This document shows, piece by piece, positions 46,801 through 57,837 of a DNA stretch of 64,000 nucleotides. The notes under the pieces were generated by a model that ran no database searches, was not told the origin of the DNA, and saw only the letters and a list, made by a program, of their open reading frames with translations. Source of the DNA: Citrus sinensis. Its lineage: Eukaryota > Streptophyta > Magnoliopsida > Sapindales > Rutaceae. The stretch is taken from NCBI RefSeq assembly GCF_022201045.2, contig NC_068556.1:186001-250000 (forward strand), given 5' to 3'. The position numbers were made by a program, and so were the translations under genes. Numbering within the stretch: position 1 is the first letter of the stretch; every line of letters begins with the position of its first letter.

Positions 46801-46987
46801 ATTTTTAGGTGATGGTTGATCAAGTGTCCTCTTTCAAAGAGCACTCTCTTACCGTAATAAAATGCGGACGAAGCTCCAATAGAAAAAGAAATTCAATGCA
46901 CTAAAATGACCGACAAAAATGCTGCATTAAATTTTTTTTTTATTGTCTTTTTTTAATTTGATGCTCGCTTTAATAAAATGGGACTTA

Positions 46988-47583
46988 GGTGGCATTTGTT
47001 TTTTAACTTAATGACTTAAAGTGACTTAATTTAATTAATTAAGTTAATTAGAGGTGTTTGTTTTTATAACTTAATGAGACTTTTTAGATAATTTTGACTT
47101 AATAAAATAAGCTAATTTTTTTAGCTTTTTACTTAATAGAGAAATTTGAATTAAGTTAATTACTTGCTAATGTCAAAAATATCCCTGTTTTATAATTTAT
47201 TTTTTATGTCAATCCCAAAACTCACCCATAGATATTTACCCCACATAAAAATATCCTTGTTTTTCTTTCTTATATTATATACGATAAATTTTGAAATTTA
47301 TGGTATTTTATATATTAAAATTTCAAAATAATTATGTATTCACTTGAATATAGTTTTACTTATAAATGTTAAAATATTTTGGCATTCAAATTTAATAAGG
47401 ATACAAATGTAAAAGTACATATTTTCAGCTTTTTAAGTTGAAAAAAACAAACAACTCAATACTTATTTTTCGAGATTCAGACAAAAAAATAAACATATTA
47501 TTCAGATTCAGACATTCAGATCTATTCATAATTCAGACTAATTCAGGTATATTTAGATTTCAGATAAAAAAACAAACACCGCC
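46988..47583. mobile_element. Non-autonomous DNA element, TTA target duplication
   Basis: The left end ggtggcatttgttttttaa is complementary to the right end aaaaaaacaaacaccgcc with few mismatches. TTA flanks both sides (46985-46987 and 47584-47586). The 596-bp interior contains further copies of the gtttgttttt motif and no open frame. Three-base TTA flanks favour PIF/Harbinger. Confidence 0.72.
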
Positions 47584-47777
47584 TTACTCAATAGAAGATG
47601 ACTAATTTTATCATTTTCAAAATTGAGTTAAGAATTGTATTGTAATCTACTGTGCCAATTTAATATTGTGTGGTATGTATTATGACTATTGTTGTATGTC
47701 ATATAACTGGATGTACAAAGTGAAGTTCCTTTGTTGTACATGCACATACATATAGTATTGACCTCGTATAGGATTCT

Positions 47778-47778
<1 letters not shown>

Positions 47779-47811
<33 letters not shown>
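47779..47811. repeat. (GT)n microsatellite
   Basis: About sixteen GT dinucleotides in an intergenic setting. Confidence 0.9.
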
Positions 47812-47812
<1 letters not shown>

Positions 47813-47814
47813 GC

Positions 47815-48790
47815 ACACGCACATATGTAGAATTTATCTAGTGCAGGATTTCAGATTTTATTAAAATCTGAGAAAATTATTAGGTGATATAGTTTAATGG
47901 TGTAAGTTTAATAGTATAATGTCATTACACTATTTTTTTTAAGAGAACTGTTGCTCATAATATTTACATCATATAAATCACTGAGACCAGTTTACATCAA
48001 CTCTGATATGACACCACTCAGATTTTTAATTCTCTCAAATATTTGAGGGACACCCAACTCCCCTCCTGGAAGAAAGATTGTCTTCACTCAAACTCTAGGG
48101 CTCCAAGAAAGGAAATTTAAATTAAACTCCTGTAATGCGTCTGCAGACACTTCCCTTACAATTGTGAGGGAGTGGCTCTAGCCACTTGCGTAAGCCCAAG
48201 TGGTTGTCATTATACTATTAAACTATATAATTTAATTATTTTCTTGAACTTTAACAAATTTAGAATTATGAATTAGAATATTTTAATATAAACACATACA
48301 TGACAAGAACTTTTTTTCCTCAGCGAGGGGGCAGACGGCTTTTGTACACTAACTACTCAAGAGAGAATTAAATTCAAGCACGACACTCGTCACCCTTTAA
48401 TTTTTGTTCAAAAAAAGAAAAAAAAAAAGTAACGCACGTTAAGGATTGCAACAATCATTAGACAATACTTGGCCTAGTGGTGCCACGTGGGAAGAAAGCG
48501 GCGGTCCGTAAAGAAACAACCTTTTTTTGAAGCATAAAACATGGAGGATTAGATAATAATAAAGCAGTAAAGGTTGTTGTGAGAAAGGGCAACAAAAAGG
48601 CAGTATCCTATCGTGATCATGGGATGCCTTCAATTTCAATATATTGTCATATCCACGTACCTTATGTATGTGTTCGTCGCCCATGCCAGCTAGATATCTA
48701 GCTAGCCTTGCCCAATGTCCAATCGCAAATCGGTGCACCACGCATACATTCTGCCTATTTGTTATTTCCCTTAGCTGTGTCAACCGACGT
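47815..48790. other. Intergenic DNA, nothing recognised
   Basis: A 114-codon minus-strand frame at 48439-48783 has no recognisable domain and no supporting context. Confidence 0.4.
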
Positions 48791-48792
48791 TA

Positions 48793-49059
48793 AGTGTGTT
48801 TGGGATTGAGATTGACCAGCTGTAACTTTACAATATTAAAATATTTAGTAAACACTAACTGTTGTAGTTTAGAAGTTATGTTAATATGATTTTTCATTTG
48901 TATAATATAAAATCTATTATATTTTTAATAATTTTGTCAGAATTATTATTTAAAATTTATATTTACTATATATTATTAATTATTGTTTCATAATCACAAC
49001 TTTTTTTCCCATAACAGCTGTAACTTAAAAGTTACAGTACCTCAATCCCAAACGTACCC
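48793..49059. mobile_element. Third copy of the 1.6-kb MITE family
   Basis: It starts agtgtgtttgggattgag and ends ctcaatcccaaacgtaccc. The interior follows the 1628-1900 element in the same orientation, with shared segments such as ttatttaaaatttatattta and ctgtaacttaaaagttacag. TTA precedes it (48790-48792), but the right flank is not TTA, so the duplication has decayed or the end has mutated. Confidence 0.85.
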
Positions 49060-50249
49060 ATGGTCTTCATTCCAAGAATTTTTAAGTTCGGCTCAATAAA
49101 GTTGTGCTCCAAAAGCTTAAGCATTTAGCAAGTTAATTTTTAAGAAATTGTTACATCTAAATTAAAAGAGTTGGTAGCCTAGCCAAGAGATATATGAAAG
49201 AGTTCCTCAAAGAGTTTGTAAAGTGAGTCTAAACAAATTTAAATTGAGGTTTGCTCGAGGGGCTGCTAGATTTGAAATTTTAGCTTAATATCATGTTGGT
49301 GCAGTTATGGGACTTGAAAATTTTAAGACGACAGGTAAAAAGCCAATAATACTATTGAGTTGCTAGATTCGGAAATCTAGCTTAATACCACGTTAGAGAA
49401 ATTATTAGACTTATTTAAGATGATAGGTAAAAACCTAATTATATTATTGAGTCTTAATATTGAGGATAATATTTTACATCATTGAGTATATGTACCAATC
49501 TAAGAAAACTTGTCAAGCAAAGTGCATCACTTAATTCTAAAATCATATCTCATGACCTCATATACAAAATAAATTAAAAAAGTTTAAGACTTTAATTTAG
49601 GCGATGGAGCGCTTTATATGAGAGAGTACAATCATCCTGCAATAATGGTACTATACATGACATTTTGAAAAATTTTAGTTGACACCAGCTTTTATTTTTA
49701 GCTAATATATAAGAAAAATGATTGGGTAACCAAAGCCTGATAAAAAAGACTGGTAAGAACACACCCAAAACAATGTTGGTTTGGGTTCGTTTGACAAAAA
49801 AAATAAATAAATAAATAAAATTCACCTAAAACGATGTCATTTTGAGTGTATTTTTATTAGTTCTTTGTCAGACTCTAGTTCAATTATCAATGCTTTTATC
49901 AATGATTTGAACTCAAAAGCATGGCCAAGCTGCTTGAAAACCATTTAGAGAACCCCTTGAAAGTATAAAATTATAATATAGTTCGATTCAAACATTTAAC
50001 AATATATAACATATAATACGTGCTGTAGTTTAATTGAAGTGCAATAAAAAAATCCAATTTAAATTGACAGTATATTTTATATTGGTGAAATAAAACATAA
50101 CATTATATATTATATTCAATTTAATAGAATGTGGTTCATAGTGTAAATATTGAACTTCATAAATACACACACAAAAGCATGCATATTGAAATTGAGTATG
50201 GTTTGGAAGTTTGCTGTCCACCACCTTATCCTTGAGTATTGAATTTTAA
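49060..50249. other. Intergenic DNA, nothing recognised
   Basis: Short minus-strand frames at 49592-49825 and 50030-50224 lack motifs. No bounded repeat was found. Confidence 0.4.
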
Positions 50250-50353
50250 GGGCGGATTTTTCTCTAGGCAAATTAGGCAGTTGCCTAGAGCCCCACTATA
50301 TATGAAGGCGCCAAATTTTTCTCCAACATTATAGCTATTAAATTATTCATTTA

Positions 50354-50404
<51 letters not shown>

Positions 50405-51246
50405 TATAATAATCTTTGCTCAAATAAATTATCAAATTCCTACAAAATCCCTATTTAATGATATTTCATTTAAAACTCTATAAAAGCCACACATTTGTTC
50501 ACTTGTTATTCATTATTATTTTTATCAATTAAAAGAAAAAGGCATGACACATTCAATGCTTTAATGCATAAGGGAAAAAAAGTTCTTTAATTTTTGCTTA
50601 AGAAAAAAAAAACTATTTCCATTGATTATTGCTGCTTAAAATTTCAATCCATCAAAATTAAAGTTTCAAATATCTAAGTTTTCTCTTCCTATTCTCTTCT
50701 TATTTAGTTGTGTTATTCAATTATTGTTGTTTCTTTTTTAAATATTATAGTTCTTTTCTTTTAATTATCTAGCATAATTGTTTGCTTTTGTACTCTTCTT
50801 TCACTAAAAAAGAAAAAATGTCTAATAGAAAATATGCATCAAGATACAAAAAACTTGGGAAAAAAAAAGAGGAGAACAAAAAAGTTAATTAGTTCGATCT
50901 CAAAAAGGAACTCTTGATAAGTTTGTCAAAAGTAATAAAAGGATGTGAATTAGAGTGAAAAATTAGTAATTGACGAATTTTTTTAAAACTAAAATTGATA
51001 AAAACTTATTTAAGATCAACTAAGTCGAAAGAAAAATTAAATGATTTAGCTATATTGAGAAAAATATATTAGCGAAATTAGAATATAAAAATTTGATCAA
51101 TAATTTTGCACCTAAGAAAATTAGATAAAATCATTTTAAATAAATAACTTTTTAGTAAAACTAATACATATATTTAACCTCAAATTTTTTAAAATGTCTA
51201 ATTAAAACAATTCGCCTAAGGCCTCAAAATTAGTTGAGCAGCCCAA
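50250..51246 (+). pseudogene. Internally deleted hAT (TTF/ZMYM1-type) transposase remnant
   Basis: After an ATG at 50818 the N-terminal part reads KYASRYKKLGKKKEE and then, one frame over, LVRSQKGTLDKFVKSNKRM (about 50886-50945). The SQKG-x-LDKF motif is typical of plant zinc-finger MYM-like hAT transposases. About 60 bp later the C-terminal signature appears (RSTKSKEKLNDLAI, then KNILAKLEYKNLINNFAPKK, about 51014-51120). The several hundred residues between (catalytic core) are missing. The flanks (gggcggatttttctctaggc on the left, cctaaggcctcaaaattagt on the right) look like the element's ends, but no 8-bp target duplication was found. A (TTA)n tract lies inside at about 50357-50403. Confidence 0.72.
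50357..50403. repeat. (TTA)n microsatellite
   Basis: About fifteen ATT/TTA trinucleotides inside the hAT remnant. Confidence 0.9.
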
Positions 51247-52020
51247 GTGTCGATCGAGACTTTTGATTTAAAATTTATCACAATTATTTAATTACAATTA
51301 AAAATAATACAAAATAATTATAGATAAAAAGAATAGAAGATATTACAAGTTGTGCGTGCTTTGATCAAACTATAATCTTGCCGTAATTTATGACCCACAT
51401 ACTTAAAATTCAGATCCCGCCTAACTTACGTGGAGGTCGTGCCCTCCTCGCCGGCTCGACAAAACACGTCGTAATGTGTCGTGCCTTATGCCATGGTCGG
51501 GTAAGCCGAACACCGCCTGTCTTTCTCGAGGATTTATTTATTTATTTATTTTTTTTAAAAAAAAAAGGGGGGACACTAGACATCTTTTTAGACTTTACTT
51601 GGACAAATTCAATTTATTCAAAGGTTTTGCTCAGGACACATGCTCCTAGAACACCATATCTGTATAAGATTCTATTCCATAGACTTTTTAAAAAGAAAGT
51701 GGACCCAAAATCTTGGGCTGGTCCCACTCTGCTTGCCCAATTGAGTAGGGTTTTGAAAGGATGTCAGATGGCAGATATTTTACATGACAGAGCTTAGTGC
51801 GGCCTTTGGTTGGCAAACAAGGTCACCCTCACTTCTTTTGGAATTTTTGACGATGCCTCTCAAAATTACCTCGAATGTCAGCTGGCTCTGAAAAGTTATG
51901 TTACCATTCAAGTCATAATTTTCAACTCACCTCTACCTATATATATCCGAACAATAATGCACAAACATACGCATCATTCAAAAGGAATGCGTGCAGTAAC
52001 CGCTGCCTTGCTGTGAAGTC
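51247..52020. other. Region upstream of the MIR169 pair
   Basis: The 51400-51530 part is locally GC-richer with gacaaaacacgtcg and cgtaatgtgtcg in near-palindromic arrangement, perhaps an inserted scrap. A 135-codon frame (51390-51797) has no motif. The promoter of the MIR169 transcript should lie nearby; a possible TATA (ctatatatatcc) is at about 51938. Confidence 0.35.
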
Positions 52021-52026
52021 TTGCAT

Positions 52027-52153
52027 GAAGAGGTAGAGAGTGTGGTGCAGCCAAGGATGACTTGCCGGCGGCCGGAACTAGCAAAGGCAATTCAAGTGCC
52101 CTTATTTTCCGGCAAGTTTATCCTTGGCTACATTGGGCTCTCTTCCTCTCATG
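52027..52153 (+). ncRNA. MIR169: MIR169 precursor hairpin 1
   Basis: The 5' arm carries the 21-nt miR169 sequence at 52048-52068 (starts CAGCCAAGGATGACTTGCC). The 3' arm carries its star at 52111-52131 (GGCAAGTTTATCCTTGGCTA…), pairing throughout except one bulged base and the terminal mismatch. Lower-stem flanks gagag (before) and ctctc (after) extend the duplex, and the loop is about 40 nt. miR169 directs cleavage of NF-YA (CCAAT-binding subunit A) mRNAs and responds to drought and nutrient stress in many plants. It lies 216 bp before a second copy on the same strand, so both probably share one primary transcript. Confidence 0.93.
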
Positions 52154-52240
52154 TAAGGCAAATGGCAAAAATTCATCAGCACGCACTACTGATGAAACGA
52201 ACGATCATCTTGCCGTTATTGGTCAAAAGAGTCTTGCCTG

Positions 52241-52352
52241 AAGAGGCAGAGAGTTGGACGACGCAGCCAAGGATGACTTGCCGGAGATGTTTGTACATTT
52301 TCAATTTCCCGGCAAGTTGCCCTTGGCTACATTGGCCTCTCTTCTTCTCATG
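52241..52352 (+). ncRNA. MIR169: MIR169 precursor hairpin 2
   Basis: The identical 21-nt miR169 lies at 52264-52284 on the 5' arm, with the star GGCAAGTTGCCCTTGGCTAC at 52311-52330 on the 3' arm (one mismatch plus G-U pairs). The lower stem gaagaggcagagag pairs with ctctcttcttct. The loop is shorter than in hairpin 1. Flanks are clearly duplicated from hairpin 1 (tcttgcatgaagaggtagag against tcttgcctgaagaggcagag), so the pair arose by local tandem duplication; the loops have diverged while the mature strand stayed identical. Confidence 0.93.
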
Positions 52353-52399
52353 TAAGGCTTTATTTGGCATTAAGAGGATTGGCTAAGATGGCTCCCGTG

Positions 52400-53085
52400 A
52401 TAATAAAGAGGTACATGCATACAGCTACTGCGGCTTAATATTGCGTTATCAATTCAGGCAAAAGGTAAAAAAAAAAAAATTACATCATGAGTTAATTGTG
52501 ATGAACAGTCCGGGCAATCAATCTGATTTAATAATTTATGAGAACAATTATTGACAAGTAGATGTGTGCGACAAAATGAGCGTGAAAAAGCTGAATATGC
52601 ATTAATCATGCAGACGTTTACGTACGTTATCATCATCACATGTGCTTTTTACCCCTTTTTTTTTTTTGGTGGGCAGCAAATAACGTGCTTTTTGAAAGGA
52701 TAAGGAAGATGAAATAAACCCTCGTTAATGACATGATTATTAATAATGGAAATATATGGAAATCCAACGGCAGACGATCCAAATTAAAGCTCAGAGGCCA
52801 TGCATCTATGGAAATATATTAAAATTAATGATACTCGGGACAGCCATGAGACATGATGCTGGAAAAATATATGGCAGCTGAAGAGTAAAGTCAAATTACT
52901 TTATCTATGTGCCATCCGAAAGAGAATGAAAGGGATTGGATTTTCAACATTTGAATTGCTTCTTGTAATATTTTCTTTTATAATGTAAGTTAAGCACACC
53001 TGCTTCACCGTTGATTGAGCAATGAATAATAAAAATTAAAGGGAGAATGTGCTGGTATTATTTAAAAAAAGAAACAATAAATTTG
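52400..53085. other. Intergenic DNA downstream of the MIR169 pair
   Basis: No gene or bounded repeat was recognised. Confidence 0.4.
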
Positions 53086-53089
53086 GATA

Positions 53090-53605
53090 GATACTATGCC
53101 CATGACTAGTAAAATACCAAGTTTATCGTCTATGGTAAAATACACAAATAGAGGTACCAAATAGTATACAAAAAATTATGTTATACCCTTAAATTGTTAA
53201 ATAATAGTTTTAACTAGTAATTTATGAATAACTCTGAATTTATTATCACTTAAAAAATAGTCGAATAAACAACATTATCCTTGAATATTTTTGCTAAAAA
53301 ATGCACAATCTGTTCTTTCAAAAAAAAAAAAACACTTTGAACTTATCTACATAATCAACATTTCTATATTTAAGTTTCTTTTTAAGAGTAGATTGTGCCT
53401 TTTTTACCAAAAATATACAAGGGTATGTTTGTCAATTCACTACCTTTATGGTTGTTGCAAATTTAGGGCTATTCATAAAGTCATGGTTAAAACTATTATT
53501 TAATAATTTAAGGGCATAACAAAAATTTTATGTCTATTATTTAATACATTTATTTGTATATTTTACCATAAAGGGTAAAATTAGTATTTTACAATTAAAG
53601 GCCCC
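53090..53605. mobile_element. Long inverted-repeat (foldback) MITE
   Basis: The two halves are imperfect reverse complements over about 200 bp each. Left atacccttaaattgttaaat pairs with right atttaataatttaagggcat. The outer left tatggtaaaatacac pairs with gtatattttaccata, and gtaaaataccaagttta with aaattagtattttac. No target duplication was resolved; limits are approximate. Confidence 0.72.
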
Positions 53606-54827
53606 AATAAAAAAGTAGTTAAATGAACATTTTTGCAAAGTTATAGTAGTAAAATAATAGAAAATAATACTTCTTGCAATCTTTTAATATTTTATAAATG
53701 TTCAAGTAGTGAAATGATAATAATTCTATAATTTATCCTTAAAAAAAATTATTTCAAAAGCAAGACACAACCTTTTTTTTTTGTTAAAAGACAAAAAAAT
53801 AATTTAATGAAAAGTCAATCCTCTTCTAATTTATGTGAACTAAATTTGAACTCTAATCTCTTGTTTACATGCAAGAGATTTTTTACCGTCTCAATTACAA
53901 ATTAGGCACCCACCACAGTCAAAAGTTTAATTAAAATGGCTCACGAAATATTACTTTTCAAAATTTATTCCATATTCTAGTCAAATATTGGCTCTCGACC
54001 TTAAGAAGCTTTTATTCCGATCCACGAATGGAAGTGGACAAAGATATGTCTATTATACATAATTAAAAATTTTGATGGATCGTGATTTTGATGGATCGTG
54101 GTTTGTGGCTGATAAGGAGAAATTTTATAATATATCTGAGGTTTCATATTATAATCTGATGTAAAATTACGAACTAATTATTATTAGACACGTGATAATA
54201 TATGTTGAAACAATTTTAGAACACATTTTAAAAATTTTTTCTCTTGTCATTATCATTTAATATTTTTGAATATTTTGGAATTTCAAAAAAAGCAAGAGAC
54301 AAAACATTATTGTTACTCTCTCCCTTGATTACCTTATTTCAATTTCAGTTCTTTTTCTCCTGGTCCAATTTTCATTTTTGTTGTGGTGGCCGCCGTTTTT
54401 GAAAGCTAGTGAAGAAGAATCAGATTTTTTTCAGGATGAAGATTATTTTTCTCCTGCTAAAACGAATGAAATGTACTCCATTATTTCAATCCCCGTCTTT
54501 TTCACTAACTGCACCAATTGCTTTGCTGTGTTGCCAATATTAAACCATTATGACAGTCCACATTGATGTTTCAATAAAAGATTTAAAATCTCACTAAAAG
54601 GCTATTTCAAGTCATTGGAGATTAAAGCTTGGCCGTGAAAGAGGGGAATCAAATGCCAAATCTACTGGGAAGAACTTGCCCACCAATGATAAAAGATGAC
54701 TCTAATTTTTTTTTTTTAACAATATTTTATCTCCATCAAAGTTCTATTTAGGATGTTATATCTTTGTAAATGGTCTATTTAATTAGTCTTGCTCAGTTTA
54801 TCTTCAATTCAACCTTTCTTCAATTAT
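53606..54827. other. Intergenic DNA, nothing recognised
   Basis: A 62-codon frame at 54378-54566 (acidic after residue 10) has no recognisable domain. Confidence 0.4.
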
Positions 54828-54911
54828 GTTGTTTCATCTTCTTTTTTTTTTTTTTTTTGGGTACATAGGGGCTCTTAAAAAGAGCTAAATAGGGTACGTT
54901 GTTTCATCTTT
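54828..54911 (-). mobile_element. 58-bp LINE stub flanked by a 13-bp target duplication
   Basis: gttgtttcatctt occurs at 54828-54840 and again at 54899-54911. Between them (54841-54898) is a poly(T) run followed by gggtacataggggctcttaa and aaagagctaaataggg. The poly(T) side marks the 3' end of a minus-strand insertion. The non-T part shares gggctc, then gagctaaa, with the 3' end of the large LINE at 43.5 kb, so it is a severely 5'-truncated insertion of a related family. Confidence 0.88.
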
Positions 54912-55776
54912 GTATACAATATTTTTCTTAAAAATCCTTTTTAAGTGATTGAATTTCATCGCTACTTAACAAAATATAAAGGCTTGATGTTATCGATGAT
55001 GTAAAACAAATCAAAGTAAGATTTGTCAATATGTTCCAAACTTTAGTTAAATTGTTAAAGCTGCTTTCGATCATAATAATTCACAATTGGAAAAAAAAAA
55101 AAACCAATTCAGAAGCCATACAAGTATTGGAAAAGAAATCTCCTCAAATTAATTTATAAACGCTTATTAAAATAAATTATTTATTCATGCCAATAAATAA
55201 TTGGCTAACCAAAAAGTAAAATAAAAAAAACTGGTGACAGCCACTATAAAAAATAATAATAATAATAAAATTTAAACAATGGCAACCACAGATGTTTCAT
55301 CTTGTTTATTTTGGGAAAAAAAAAAAAGCCCTCCTTTTTCACTACCCAAAATCGTTCTTGCTTTAACCTTTATGTGCGAAGGGGCCAATCGCATCTTCAT
55401 CATCAAAAATCTTCTTCTTTACTGGGTTTCAAAAAAGGCAGCCACCAAAATAAACATAAAAATTGAAGAGGGAAAAGAATTCCAATTAAAATAAAGTAAT
55501 GAAGAGAGAGAGAGAGATAAATATCAAAGTTTCTTGTCTTACTTTTTTGAAATTTTAAAATATTCTAAAATATTAAAGGATAATGAGAAGAGGGAACATT
55601 AAAATTTGTGTTCTAAATTTTTTTAAACATATATTGCCACGTATCTAACTATAATTAGTTAGTGGTTCTACATCAGATTATGACATGAAATCTTAGAGGT
55701 ATTATAAAATTTCTCACTGATAAATGAGACAAAATTTTAAAATATATCAGAGGTATTATGTTAGCTATACAACAAA
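54912..55776. other. Intergenic DNA, nothing recognised
   Basis: A 71-codon frame at 55279-55494 has no recognisable motif. A short (GA)n occurs near 55505. Confidence 0.4.
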
Positions 55777-55781
55777 TAAAT

Positions 55782-56353
55782 TGTTGTGTTGTGAAGCAAA
55801 TCTGCTGATGAAATGCTAGCTGATGTCGCGTTTTGGAAAGTCAAACTCATATTCCCTGGAACGACATGCATGAAGGTCGTTTTGGTTTAAGTGATGCATG
55901 ATAGTTTCGCGTGCACGGATAAGTTGCTTTATTGGTTCGTTAAGATCAGTTAACTCACATGCCTGTCACGTGGTTTTCTGGGTTTGTTGCTGATTCGTTA
56001 ACGAGCTATTATATACAGCTGATTCTGGCAACAGAAGGGAGCATGAGTGAGAGCTATTGTGAGTTGAAAAGATTTGAACAAAAGGCTTCTTGAGAGACTC
56101 TGTAATTAGCTTGAAAAACTCTCTGTAACTTCTTTGAACAATCAATAGAATTTGATTTTGTTTCTCCTGTCGATGTAAGCTAGACTAAAGCCAGTTGAAC
56201 CACGTTAACTCTTGATTCTTTTCTTAATTCTTTTTAGTTCTAGACTCTTTGTGTATTCTGCTGGATTGGTTCTTGGTGCATCTTGTTTGTTTGATTTGGA
56301 TCTTGGGAAGTGTTTCGAGTTGATTGGATAATTAGTCACTCTTAAACACTACA
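55782..56353. mobile_element. Solo LTR of an LTR retrotransposon
   Basis: The 572-bp segment starts TGTTGTGTTG and ends CACTACA, so it has TG…CA ends. It is flanked by the 5-bp direct repeat TAAAT (55777-55781 and 56354-56358), the normal integration signature. It is GC-richer than its surroundings and contains a TATA-like attatatacag near 56008. No internal gag/pol sequence or second LTR is present, so it is most likely a recombinational solo LTR. Length and composition suggest Copia, but the lineage is not proven. The plus orientation of the TATA-like site suggests sense transcription on +. Confidence 0.85.
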
Positions 56354-56358
56354 TAAAT

Positions 56359-56652
56359 CATGTTACAACATATATGTATTTATTGTAAAAAAACTGTCAT
56401 GAAAGTAATAGATATATTAAATTTAAATACATATATCATACATTTATTAGTTACTTATATTACTTTTGATATATTATAGAATTTCTCGATAAAGAAATAC
56501 ATGCATATGTTTCAAACTTTTTCATTAATGACCTTTGGCTCAACGCTAGTTAAAATGCTTTTCGAATATTTTTGGACTTACGTCATCGAAATTTCTTTTG
56601 GAATGCAGGGCCGGGATTTGACTTTTATTTATCTATAGGTAATGCTGTTGCA

Positions 56653-56699
<47 letters not shown>

Positions 56700-56820
56700 G
56701 GTGCTAATTAGTTTTGCCTATAAATATTAATTGTAACCAGAATTAATGCCGCGATTGGTAGATAAAATGAATGCCATTATGCCCGGCGTGAAGAGAGGGA
56801 GAGCGTAATACAATTAATTA
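56359..56820. other. Intergenic DNA with a long (TA)n tract
   Basis: (TA)n runs from about 56657 to 56695. No gene is seen. Confidence 0.5.
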
Positions 56821-56895
56821 TCAATGCAGCCAAGAATGACTTGCCGGTGCAGTCGAATATGTTTGCAATTGGTTGGCTGAATATATATATATAGA
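56820..56895 (+). ncRNA. Possible degenerate MIR169 precursor
   Basis: A miR169-like 21-mer (CAGCCAAGAATGACTTGCCG…) is at 56827-56847. The expected opposite arm is reduced to tgcaattggttggctg at about 56864-56879. Seven bases at the 5' end and four near the 3' end can pair, but the middle is bulged and there is no lower stem. The mature sequence is a known miR169 variant type; the poor foldback suggests decay or misplaced pairing. Confidence 0.5.
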
Positions 56896-56904
56896 CACAA
56901 ACAC

Positions 56905-56905
<1 letters not shown>

Positions 56906-56966
<61 letters not shown>
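56906..56966. repeat. Long (GA)n microsatellite
   Basis: About thirty uninterrupted GA dinucleotides, the longest perfect dinucleotide tract in the window, shortly after the degenerate MIR169. Confidence 0.95.
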
Positions 56967-56969
<3 letters not shown>

Positions 56970-57590
56970 AACTCTCAAATGCGGGTATGGGCGGATCCAA
57001 CTAAGATATGGAAGAAACTTTATGCCCTCTTGGGCAATTATTTTTTCCTGTAATTATATTTTAAGCCTCTTTTGGAAAAGACAATAAATGAATTGGGTCA
57101 TATTCAAATTCAAGTGTTTAAAGTATAGTGATAAGACTTTTATTTTATTATCTTGAACACCTTAGTTCAAATCTCTCCAACCACATAATTTACATTATTT
57201 AAAGATATTTACACATATTTCATTTGATTTATTATTATATTTTTAAAATTAAAAAGAAAAGAATAAAATTGGAATATGTATGAAGATTTTTTTTGAAATA
57301 TCTTTCTTTTTAAGATATTTACGCACATTTTAAATAAAAAAAAGAATAAAATTGAGTTAAGTAAACAATAAAAAATCAAGTTCTCCTAGAACGAATTAAA
57401 TTTTTTGAACCAAACCTCCCCTAATTAATTAAACTGGCTGGATCCACCACTTGGTGCGGTCGCCCATACACACACATATACACCCCCAATTAATTGAATT
57501 AGATGGGTCCACTACTGGGTGCTGTTGCTTTTATATATATATATACAGTCTTTTTCAAGTGCGGGTGCCCTCATTTATTTTTCATGCGAA
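56967..57590. other. Intergenic DNA, nothing recognised
   Basis: Only a short (TA)n near 57532-57545 stands out. Confidence 0.4.
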
Positions 57591-57593
57591 CAT

Positions 57594-57705
57594 ACTTTAA
57601 CACCGCGGAGTTTAAGAGAGTTAGATTTTAACTCTTTAAAACCGTACAATTTTATAGTTCATTCAATAACTAACTCTTTTAAACCGCGCGGTTTAAAAGT
57701 GTGTC
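57594..57705. repeat. Imperfect inverted repeat with a tttaaaccgcgcggtttaaa core
   Basis: tttaacaccgcggagtttaa, then agagagttaga, on the left is answered by taactaactcttttaaaccg and cgcggtttaaaagtgt on the right. This is MITE-like, without a clear target duplication. Confidence 0.55.
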
Positions 57706-57837
57706 CGTATTAAAAAAAAAATTACGGGCGTCTGCATCTGAGAATTATATATATATATATATATTAGCAGTTCACACACAGTAGATATGTCGACTTGGAA
57801 GGACATAAGATATTTATCTATGGGAACTACCCCAAAT

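Noticed and set aside
43440..46830. A target-site duplication for the large LINE
   Set aside because: Only very short shared words (ttgat) were found at the two ends; nothing of the expected 7-20 bp length is convincing.
52021..52386. A 121-codon frame across both MIR169 hairpins as a protein
   Set aside because: It exists because the hairpin duplicate happens to stay in frame; composition and repeats are fully explained by the two precursors.
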